A stretch of 64,000 bases of DNA, from positions 910,414-974,413 of the forward strand of contig VFFE01007669.1 of the NCBI GenBank assembly GCA_008921705.1, written 5' to 3'. A program made the position numbers and the translations under genes. Source of the DNA: Burhinus oedicnemus. Lineage: Eukaryota > Chordata > Aves > Charadriiformes > Burhinidae. Below are positions 41,601 through 53,600 of this stretch, one piece after another. Each line of letters opens with the position of its first letter. Position 1 is the stretch's first letter. A model generated the notes under the pieces. It ran no database searches, was not told the origin of the DNA, and saw nothing but the letters and a program-made list of their open reading frames with translations.

Positions 41601-44600
41601 TTAGATGCTAGTTTATAAATTAAAACCGTTTTGTGACAACAGAACTGGAAAAATGTGCTTTGCCTTTTTCTTTGATTTTGAAATATCTCATAATAGGTGA
41701 ATGTACTCTTCCACTTTAATTATTGTCCTATTTTTTTCTCTCCTAATAATTGAATTGACAGCTTGTATGCTTACTTACTTTCATCTCCTGTTTTATTGTT
41801 GATTATATTACTTCTATTTTGAAGATGCTTGTAAAAATGTTTCATTTGTTTTAAAGATAGGGTTTTTTACTGCAATCTACTCTGAAGTGAAGTAATAATT
41901 TTCTTGGGGGGTTTTTTGTTTGTGTTTTTTTGGGGGACAATGGGATTTTTTTGTGGGGGTGTTTGTTTGTGTTTTGGGTTTTCATTTCCTGACTCTTTTA
42001 TTCATGAACAATATACTAGAGCTGTTATTTTTTTGAGCAAGCGTTGGCCTTTCTCCATGGTTTTGAGCTTTCACATACATCTGTGCCTAACTTTCCCCTA
42101 TGGAAAGGATCAGAAACATGCGTTTCATGTCTGGTTTGCCAGTCTCTTAATTTCACTGGTAGCTTGACCAAAATCAATTACGGCAACTGTTTAATGCTAA
42201 AAATAAAAATAAAAATCATTAATCTAGGTTTTTTGTTTAACTTCTTGCGTTATAGTTGACTTGTCACACTCGATAAGCTAGATTTGTATGTTCAGTGTCT
42301 AAAGGTAATAACAAGAGTTATGTTGTGTAAACTGAGTTTATTGAACCTGTATATCTATAGTACATGTGTGACAATGGAAGATGTTTCCATATTATGTCAT
42401 CTTAGTTGACCCTTTTGGGGTAGATGAGAGATTTATTCTGCTCTTAAATTTTTGGCTGATTGCTAATTCAACTTTTTCATTACTTTTTTCCCCTCCTTGC
42501 ATCTTTTCGTACTGTTTCTTCCTGTGAGCAGATGGTAGAGGCGGCTTTGGATAAAAAGAAAAAAATTTCATAATATGGATATTTATACTCTATATTTTGC
42601 ATGCTTTGTAAATAAATGATGCAAAAGCTGAAGGCATAATTTAAAAAAATTGCAAGCATCCCAATAGGAGTGTGACAAGAATACTAATTAAATCAGAGAT
42701 TCTAGGCCAATAGATGGTGCTATTCCACAGCATTAGAAATGCAAAGAGCATTTGAAGGTCACTTTACTGTAGGCCAAAATAAAAGCTGTTGAGCAAACGT
42801 GTTTTGTTTTACAGGCATCTCAATCATGCAAGATGTGAATGTGATCTTGATGTATCAAGTAGTTTTTAAATCTCCCAGAATTGTTAAATATTTGAACTGG
42901 GTTTTTTTTATTTATTTTGCAAATACACCACCATGACAACATAACTAACTCCTATGTATGTATTCAGTAATCAAAGCATTTGAAAAACAAATCTACACAT
43001 TTTGAATTGAGTAAGGGAAACTTTATACGGCTTTCCTTAAATAGGAAACGAGGATCATTTTGAAGTTTCTGTACATGGATACTCTGTTTTATTCAGAAGA
43101 CAGAGATTACTTCCACTTTGTCAACAGTAGAATTTCTTTCTAAATGTTTTAAAAAAATTATTTCTGGTTTCAATCATGTCACTGAAAATAACATCTAGAT
43201 AGTCTTACGAACATCTTTTTGTAATAGCTTACCGCTTGGCAAAAGGTCTTTTGTTTCAGTAGAGCACTATACATATGTAAGCATTTGAAACTGGTTTAAA
43301 AATAGTGGAATTCCTCTGTTGGTTCAGTGAAATAGTTTGAGTGGGAGTTTGTGCTGGGAGCTAGTAGCCATGCCTTGTAATCTTCCCATCTTTCTGCACC
43401 ATTATTTTTATAGTACAGTACATATGTTAAAATGTACTAAACACTTTTTGAGTTGATTTGAGATTAGGAATGTTTTTTCCTCCTGTGTGAGATTTCATAA
43501 GTAAAGTGTAAGCTGTAATAAGTTCTTTTTTAAATCTGATTATTTATTAGTCTGCAGTTAGATGTACAACATTTTAAGAGAAGTAGAATTATGTTTGGTA
43601 TTATATTTGGTATTATTTTAAAGCTTAATTTTCTTGTATTTGTAGGAGTGGTTTGCTGTTTATGTTGAGCTTAATCAGCAGATAGCAGCCCTTCTAAATG
43701 CAGGGGATGAGGAGGACCTTGTGGAATTGAAAGCATTGCAGCAGCAACTGAGTGATGTGTGTTACCGGCAGGCCAGTCAGCTGGAGTTCAGGCAGAATCT
43801 ATTACAAGCAGCGCTTGAATTCCACAGTGTTGCCCAGGATGTAAGTTTTTCTTTTTAACTTTTCGCAGTCTCACCTGTCAATATATTATTACCTTAGTAT
43901 TATAAATGTTTAATGCACTGGAAAAAAATTTAGGGAGGGTGGTGGAAAATGAAATGTCACTTGGAAAATGCCGTAAGTCTTCATTTACTATAATCAAAAT
44001 GCTGTGAGGATGGACTTCACCTTTTGAGGAGGGAAGTGCTTTGTAATGTGTCTTACATTTCAGTAGCATTTGAAATAAAATGGTTACTAGCTTTTTCCCC
44101 CCTCTTGGTTTATTGTGTGTTTTGTTGGTTTTTTTTGTTTGTTTTTTTTTTTTTTTANNNNNNNNNNNNNNNNNNNNCAGCACAAAAAATATCTCTTCTG
44201 ATTCCTAGCTAAGTAGTGCTCCACCTAACTACCTTTGACTTGCTTATGCTATCTACTGCATAGTAGTTCTATCTGGAAAAATGATCTGGAAATGTTTTCT
44301 TTTAAATGTTTCATATGTAATACATATTTGTTATATACCATTATCATGCATTTAATCTGTAAACAAACTTTCCCGTCCCCCAAGTCATCCTTAGTATCTT
44401 GGGAATATAGTGCTTAGACGATCTTTTTGTCTCCAGAACTGACGAACCCCTTGATGATTGAGATTGTTACCCACTCAGAGTACTTGTACTGAGTATTTTG
44501 CAGTAGCTTTGAACATATGTAAGTGGCACGTTTAAGGTTGTTACACTGTCGAGCACATAGAATATTTCAGTTGGAAAGGACCTACAATGATCATCTAGTC

Positions 44601-47600
44601 CAATATGTTGTTAGGGGAAACAGCTTTGAAGCAAAGTCATGTATGGTAGAAGTACTTATGATTGGAATATAACAGTTTGATGCACAAACTAGATAATGCC
44701 TTAGGAAAACAGATAGTAGAGCTGCCAAATAATAGACGTAATAGCAGATTCTAAGGGTTGGCATATTTCAGTATAGAAAAATGTATCAGCTGTATCAAAT
44801 GTATTATAAAGTAGTAACTTCTGCCAGCCATGGAAGAACATTTAGACTACAGCTGCTTAGCAGTGATATGTATTTTTAGGTATTGTGCAATTCTGTGGAT
44901 GAAAGACATTAATTAGCTATTTATATGCTGAAAACTTAATACTCATTGTCAGTTTTTATTCCTTTTCTTGTTATCTGCTAGGTCACAAAATAGCAAAGCC
45001 ACCTTTGTTAATACAGACAAATGCTCACTCAAAAGTTGGAAAGGGCAGTGAAAGACCGATAGTAATGTCTTTTTCACTTTACAGCCTTCCATCTCAGATT
45101 CTGTTGCATTTCATATCTCTCCTTGAGGCAAAAACTTAACAATTTTATAAGAGTGACCACTGACTTCTTTTTTCTTTCTTTTTGCTTTTTTACTTTAGAC
45201 TTAGGCCTGCAAGGCTTGCGTGAGAAAGGTCAAGGTCTTCTTGATCAGATATCTAATCAGGCGTCCTGGGCCTATGGAAAAGATGTGACCATTGAAAACA
45301 AAGAAAATGTTGACCATATCCAAGGAGTGATGGAAGATATGCAGCTTAGAAAACAAAGGTAATAACAGTTCTAGTCATTAAGATTTTTGTGTGATGATAG
45401 GTCACTGTAGATATATATTTATTTTTCTTAAAGAGACCATTTTGCTTTATCTTCAGTTAAGGGATGTAGTACAACTAATTTATATTTGTGGTATATTTAA
45501 ATGGGACAGAAGCTTCCCTGTAGCATATTCCTAAATCCAAGCACCTTTTGTATTTCAGTACTGGATGGAGTATTTGAGTGCTTTCCTGTACTTGTAAATG
45601 TTCAAGAATTATACATTCCTTTTGTATGGAGTTACGAAATGGATGCAAGAGGCATCTTTTATAAGTTGGCAGTTTGAGATGGAAGGTATAATAAGAGTAC
45701 AGTAGTGATGATGGCTCTAAAATTATGTATTAATTATGTACAGATTGTTTATCCTCTTGTTTTTCACAACCTCTATCCTTTGAGCATGACATTTTCACTC
45801 CTGAAGACAGGAAGAAAGATGAGATGGTGTCAGGGGGACAGGGTACAAAATGGAGGCACATATTCAGTTTTCAAAATGTAGGTGGTTTTGGGAGTTTTGG
45901 AAAAAGATAGAGTGGGGAATGAAGTTGTAGTAGGGAAAAATGCTGGGGAGTTGAATTTGCAGGATATTCCTCCAAGCCTTTCACTGATTATTTTTTCTTA
46001 AAGATGTAGTAGTACTAGATTTGCTATAGTACTGCCTTTTTTTTTTCTAGTCAACAGTGTGAAAGAATCAGATAACATTGCTCATTATTACTGCTGGAAC
46101 CCCTGAGACAGTACGGTACTCTCCATAGAAAGTCCCTGAACTTTGAGGGCAATGGCTGAACAAAAAGGTGCCTCTAGGGAGCAACAAGGTCTAATGAGCA
46201 TCAAGTTGCTCATTTTAGGAATTAATTCTACCACTCACAAATTGTTTTCTTAGGGAGCCTAGTGTGTCAGAAACCATGTGTTTTGGTAATGCTTAGAGAA
46301 GGTATTGTTTTAAGTATGTCTTCTGAACCCTCTTTACTTAAGCAGCACACGTGTTTAGAGGGCCAACTGTAAAGACCTATAGAGGACCATGTGTCACTGT
46401 GCAATAAAATGGCAGTTGGAATACAGTACTGAGAAAAGAAATTATATACATAGTAATGGACTCTGAACCAGCTGTTAACTCAAAGATAAACGTTGCAAAA
46501 CTTTTGCAAAAATTGCTTTAATGTTCAATCATACTGTGAGAAGCAAGTAGAATGCTAAGGATTATTAGGAAAGTAATAGAAAACTAAAAGGAAAATGTCA
46601 TTGTGTCACTGTATAGATTTGTTGTCCATTTGTGTTTTAAGTATTACACAATTCTGGTCCCTATTCTCAGAAGGGATATAGAATTGTTCAAAGCCAATTA
46701 GAGGATCAAAAAGTCAATAAGATACTCAGGCAAAGGTGTGAAGCAGCTTCCAGATGACGAATGATTAAACAAGGTTCTTCAGCCTAGACAGAGACAAAAA
46801 AGTACAATAACGAGTACTGTCTCTCAGTAGCATTTAATAGTAATTTTTGCAACACTTCATTTTTTTTATTTCCAAATTCTATTGAATGTTTCTCATTATT
46901 TATATACACATATAGTATAATGTTTATTTCTAGGGGCATTTTGCTGCTTTAGTTATGATTTTGGAACCCATAAACCGTTTTTCTGCTTTATTAGAGCAAC
47001 AGATTTCCTTTCTGTAAGCATCACAGCACTACAGGACATGTAACAAAATGCAGCATGTTAACAAACTATTCTTTGGAAGTGTTTATGTTTGCAACTAGTT
47101 TGAAAAAAACAGATCTGTGCATACCATCTTTTGCATGCAATTATAGTGCTAGCTGTTGTTGCCATTAGTAATTCCATTTGCACTGGACGGGAGTCTGAAC
47201 CTTGCTGTCTACTTAGTAGGCTCTGAAATTGAAGTGGAAAGTTCATTCTGCTAAAGCTTAGCTCTCACTGTAGAAAGAAAAGAACTTTCAATATTTTTTA
47301 ATTCTAATAGAGAAAGAATTTAAAAATGTACTTAATTCAGGACAGGAGAATTAGAATTAGTTTTTATATGAATTAGATTTTTAAATGCTTCCTGACAAGT
47401 TATAGCAAAGGACATCATCATATAAGTGTTCAATTATTACAATCTTTGGTTAGCTAAAAAGAAAAATGGAAAGATGTGTTAACATCTTTTAAACAGTGCT
47501 CATTTTATTCACCAAGAAAACTTTGCTACCCACTCACAGTACAATTCAGCGTTATGCCAGGTTTAAGCCATCTTTCACCTAGAGTTCAGTAGGATAAAGT

Positions 47601-50600
47601 CTGAGCCATGTAAGCCTCTATGTGGCAAATCTTACCAGTGCAACAAGGTAAGGAACCTGCAATGCTGCTGGAAAGCCTTGTGCGTGCTGCTGGTATTACT
47701 ATCTATAGCTTAGCCATATTGGGAGTCTTGAGGATCATGATTTCAGTGGGTTGTAGTGCTCAGTTCTATTTATTGCGTGTTTCTTATTGTTATGCAAGGC
47801 ATTACATATTGGGCAAGCTAACCAGCACAAAAATGCTTTAATCGCCTTTTCATGAACACTTGTATCTTAATGTTGCTCACTGAAAACATCGCTGTCAAAC
47901 TTGGTGTATTGTGTCTGCTATGCATGTGTTGGTGAGTCTGTCTGTCTGTGCTACTGTTTAAGGTGTGAGGATATGGTGGATGTGCGGCGACTGAAGATGC
48001 TTCAGATGGTACAGTTATTTAAATGTGAAGAGGATGCTGCTCAGGTATGGAAATTCCTACAGAATTTCATCATCCTTATCTTTGTAGTCCACTGGCTAAA
48101 CTTATGGGGATTGATAGATGTACAGTATTATTTTTGTCACTTTCAAATGTAGCTTTATTTTGTGAATTTGTACAGTGAAAATAAAGGATAAAGTAATGAC
48201 TGAAAATAGCGTATTTGGTGATTGCATGCATGATATCTCTTTTAACTTTTTTCCATATCAAAAGTACATGCTGATACTGAAGTTATTTACGCTTCTGGAT
48301 TAATTTGTTTTTAATTTACTAGCTTTTATTCTTTTAACTTATGTTTTTAAGGCAGTAGAATGGTTAAGTGAACTGCTGGATGCTCTACTGAAGACACACA
48401 TCCGACTGGGAGATGATGCTCAAGAAACAAAAGTTTTGCTGGAGAAACATCGAAAATTTGTTGATGTTGCACAGGTGAAATAAATTACTTTTTTAGCAAT
48501 ATGGGATTTGTTTCAGCAGATCTCCTAAATAGAATTGGTACTTGTATGGACAATTATGGAATAACTGTTACTTGTCTTAACAGTTAGCCTCAATGCCTGA
48601 ATGAAGAAATCATGATTGCTGGAATTGGTGATGAGCCTAATGAGATTTTGAAGTTCCATCAACAATAGTGACACTGTAGTTTACTACCTTAGTTTATTCT
48701 GCTTCACATAGGCAATGCAAACCACAAAACATAAAGTTTACATTGACTTTCTTAAAAGGCATATATTTCAAACAGTCTTTATAATGAATTTGAAGGACTG
48801 CAGTCAAAATACTGAAATATGGATGAGCCACTTGGTTTCAGTCTTTGTGCTGTACTTCATGAAACAGAGCCTGTCTTTATATTGGTTTACCAGGTAGAGT
48901 TGACTGTTGGTGTATGATGGTCCTGCCCGTAGAAGGAGTTTTGGCACTAGCAGAGTTAGTGGTTGAACAGAACTGACAGCTTTAATTCTTGACCGTAGCA
49001 GCCAACTAATGAATCCTGCTGTAGAAGAGTTTACTGAAATTCACTGAAGCCATAGGGCATGTTTGCATGCCTGTTTGCAAATCTTGAATATGCAGACAGA
49101 TGCAGGGTACATGTGAAAGAATTTCATTTAAGAATAGAAAGTATACAAGCTGGGACTTTTCCAGGTGCTTTTTCAGATGTATACTGCTTTTAGGAATGTC
49201 TAATTCAGACTTGCCAGTTAACAGATGTGATGTTTTCAAATTGCACCTGTTACACTGGAACTGATTTTCTCTTTTGATGAATTAGAACTGATGGTGACAG
49301 GAGGGTAGCTTGCTGTTACAATAATGTGCCACAATGCACCTGAATGCTGGGTGGCCACAAACATGGTGACAGTGAAGTCAGTGAGACAGTCATCTTGGCA
49401 GTAGATATCAAGTATCCCATGTAAGATCCAAGCAGTCACTTGATATTTTCAGGAAGCTCTGTTCTTTTGCCAGTGTGAATGCTAGACTACAGGGGATTAT
49501 TTTTTTATTTTTTTAAAGAGCAAAAGCACTCTTTGGTTATTACAATTTTGTTCATACTTCAGCAGTGTTTTCTAGTAGACTAGATTAGTTCAATATGCTT
49601 TGTGGCCCTAAATTGAGAAGGTTTCATAAACTTCTCTGCTGTTGTTTTAAGATGCTAATTAGCTCCTAAGTTAAATGCAGAGTTTTTATGTTTACTTTCT
49701 TTCCATTCCCCTCCAACTTTTAGAGTACTTATGATTATGGGAGACAGTTACTGCAGGCAACTGTTGTCCTGTGCCAGTCCCTGCGATGCACTTCAAGGTC
49801 CTCAGGGGACACACTTCCAAGACTGAATAGAGTGTGGAAACAGTTTACAATAACCGCTGAAGAAAGAGTGCACCGGCTGGAAACTGCTGTTGCATTTCAT
49901 TCAAGTGCTGAAAAGGTGAGTGTTGTATTTTTATGAAGAAAAATTTCTTACCAGAATTTAAGCAAACAAAATGTGGGGGGAAAAAAAAAAGTTATCAGTG
50001 GTTTTTTTTCCCTTTTTAAATGTAGTAAAAGCAGAAAGAAGAATTTAAGCATATTCTTCTAATTGTTAATTTCAATACTTAATGCAATTATTGCTTGCGT
50101 ACCTACATTGGTATAGGGCCTGCTTAACAAAAAGGAGAACGGCAGCCCTGAAGTTCAGGGGTGTTGAGTTGGGGCTGGGAGGAATTTTTTTTTTTTTTTA
50201 AACTCTTCGGAGGGAAACCCTGATGTTGATCATAAGCACTTCTTTGTGTGTTTTAGACTGTATTTCTTAAAGGCAAGGAACACTTCTTGATTTGTGTGTT
50301 TGTGAAAAGAATAATACAAAGCTATGGGGTCATTTAAGGTCTTTAGAGAGTTAAAAGAAGTATTGCCTTTTAAGCTGTGTGCATTTTGAGTGTAATAATC
50401 TTCTCAGAAACTGTGTAAATGAATGCAATGCTCACCAGTTTAGTTTCCATGCATGCTGTGTTGCTGCATCTTGTATATTGCACTTGGAGGGTTTTGAACA
50501 TGCTTTCTTCAAAACACACCTCTGCTTTGGTATGGTTTTCAAACTCCTATAACCAAGTGTCTCTCCACTGTGTCCAGCTGGATGATGTGAGAAGCCATGG

Positions 50601-53600
50601 AGGATGAGCAGTCAACAGCAATGCTATAAGGAATAGTTGCTGTTCAGTAACAGCTTGCTGAAGGGGGGGAATGTTGAGAGTTTTCAAATACCTGAATTCA
50701 AGACAATGTCCATTAATGTAGAGCATGGGAAACAGGGCCTTTTTGTCCAGGAACCTTTCTTTCTGTGAAGTGATACATTTTAGAAAAGCAATTTAGAGTA
50801 TGTATCTCTAATATTGACAATAAAACTGCATATAACTGCAAAACAAGCCAACCTTGCACATGATAAAAGAAAATAAATACATTCTGTCGTTGAAGGAGAG
50901 CATGGATGCAAAGTTGATTCGTATGCTACTTGCTTGTATTCATTTCTTGTTTGTATTAATGGAAGGTACTTTGAATTTGTAGGCACTGAGAGTTGCTGGA
51001 GGTTCACAAAAGCAGAAATATATCCTCTCTGCTGCCACAGATGGCTGAAAAAAGTTTTACCTCATACCAAATTAGAATTCCGTGGTTCATGAACTCCTAA
51101 AAGAGTTAATTGTCTCAGTGCATATCATAAGCATTCTTTCATTATTGCAGTATTTAATTGCTATGTTTTTAGGCAGCCATAACTTTAAAAAAAAAACAAA
51201 ACAGTAAATGGGTAGCTGAAAAAATAATGCTCTTGTTCAAAACCATCATTCTCCTAGCACTATTGTGACGTACTAATGGAACTCTGAGGAAAATATGCTG
51301 TTAATATCCATACTGCTTTGAAAAGAAGTAAGAAGTGGCAGAGGGAGAAATGGAAGAAAATGCAGAACTAACTACTAATATGGGTTCCAATCCTGTCTGG
51401 AAATGTTTGTGTTTAAAATTTTTTAATCCCACCTGTTCTGTGTCAGATGTGGACTTCAGTTTTGAAAAGGCTTGTAAGAGACCTTTCGTTAGTCTAGTCT
51501 AGTCTATTCTATAAACATGAATATTTCATTTGGAAGGAACCTACAATGGTCATCTAGTCCAACTGCCTGACCAATTCAGGGCTGACCAAGTTAAAGCATG
51601 TTGTTAAGGGCATTGTCCAAATGCCTCTTAAACACTGACAGGCTTGGGGCATTGACCACCTCTCTAGGAAGCTTGTTGCAGAGTTTGACCGCCCTCTCAG
51701 TAAAGAAATGCTTCCTAATGTCCAGTCCAAACCTCCCCTGGCGTAGCTTTGAACCATTCCCATGCATCGTATCGCTGAATACCAGGGAGAAGAGATCAGC
51801 ACTTCCCTCTCTACTTCCCTTCCTCAGAAAGTTGTAGAGAGCAACGAGGTTGCCCCTTGGCCTCCTTTTCTCCAGACTAGACAAGCCCAATGTCCTCAGC
51901 TGCTCCTCACAGGACATTCCTTACAGCCCTTTCACCAGCTTTGTTGCCCTCCTCTGGATGCATTCAAGGACCTTAACATCCTTCTTAAATTTTGGGGCCC
52001 AGAACTGCACGCAGTATTCAAGGTGAGGCCACACCAGCACTGAATACAGTGGGATAATGGTTTCTTCCATTTTATATGACTGACTTGATGCAGGTTACTA
52101 TTATTATGCATTTGATACTAGTTGCTGGAGTACTGTCTTGCAAGATTATTTTTTCTTTTTTCTTCCCTCTTAGAAATAATGTAAAATGTTCTAGTACAGA
52201 ACAGTGGTTACCCTGAACTGTCTTCTCAATGTAGCTTAATCAATATTTTCTTTTCTTGAATTATATGAATATTTCAGTTGAACTCATTTACTTTGCCAGT
52301 TGAAAAACACTTGAAAAACTACATGCTATCCCGTGTCTACTTTATTCTGCGTTTCTTTTTTTTTTTTTTTAACAGATTTTGCAAGAATGTCCAGAGCAGC
52401 CTGAAGCTTTTAATGAAGTGGAGCACTTTGATGAAATTGAAGCAGTTGGGAAATCGCTGTTGGACAGACTAACAGTGCCTGTAGTTTATCCCGATGGGTA
52501 TGCAAAGTGTTTTTCTAATGCCTACTGAATATGCTTTTGATAAAGTTTCATAATACTCTTGTATGCAGAAGAATCCTGAATGCTTATTGCTGAAATTAAA
52601 AAGGCAGTGCACTAATAAGGCTCATTAAAAATTCTTTCCTATCTTGTCACAGAAAGCAGGCAGGTATAATTTCAAACTTTCCAAAGACAACATGCCCACT
52701 TTTTCAAAGCAGTGACTTTTTCCCACTCAGTAATTATTAGATTTATGCCATCTTTATGCCAGCAAAGTATGTAGAAGTAACAGAAGAATGACTGGTCCCA
52801 ATATATTCTCCCTGAAAAAAGATATAAGATTTGAATCATGTATTTTGATCGATTAATTTATTCCCAATTCTGTCTGAAGTCTTAAGCCAGTACATTGAAG
52901 ATAAATTTACATGTGATTTATTCAGCAAATAAAACAGTGCTCCTTTTGTGAGCTATTCAAACTATTTTGAAATTGGTGGGTTGTCTTGAGCCACAAAAGC
53001 AAATTGAATTTGGAATCCCAGCCATGGTCAAACTTAGTTCTCTGTGTTCAGTAAAATACACTTGTCCATTGTGATGCTGACCTTGTAGTTAATTTCTTCT
53101 GCCTGAGTATAACCAAACCTTGGAACTAGTCTCTGAGTGTGTAGGATCCAGCTCCATAGTGAATGAGATCTGAAATCAGTATTTTGAATTGGAGGCTGAA
53201 ACCTTATGACATGGTATCAGGCAACTGCATTATGGGTTACCCAAAGTCAATCTGAAAAATACAGTTACAGGAAGCTGGTCATGAAAATTAATTTCCTGTT
53301 ATCTTATTTCCAAAAATATCATACTCCTTATGCAGTATAGTTTCCTTCAGTAAGGAGCGCTATCCATGACGATGGACTCAGGCCTGAACTAGTGATTTTC
53401 ACTGCCCTTTCAGTAGCCTATTTGAAAGTAGTGGAGGATTTTATAGCTGTGACAGGAGGGGAAAAAAAACACAAACAAAAACACCCTAAGCAGCATATTA
53501 TGTTTGTTGAAGTATTTTGGTATAACTTTTGTATAGCAGATTTCGGTGACCCAGTAAAACCAGCAACTGTTATTCTAACTTGCAGATAGACTGTTCAAGT

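Larger units (their letters stand above)
43841..45198 (+). other. SESTD1: SESTD1 intronic interval with missing coding exon 11 and an assembly gap
   Basis: The interval between exons 10 and 12 contains no sequence resembling the exon expected here (about residues 390-427, beginning LSQQLDGLLG and ending near EEKLKSV in the mammalian protein as I remember it). It contains a T-rich stretch, a 20-N gap at 44158-44177 and a short CR1 remnant near 44555-44610. The missing exon must be 3n+1 bases long, 115 if the protein has 696 residues. Confidence 0.85.

Noticed and set aside
51591..51917. Minus-strand 108-codon open frame as a possible host gene
   Set aside because: Its sequence is the C-terminal end of CR1 ORF2; it is a 5'-truncated LINE insertion, not a host gene.
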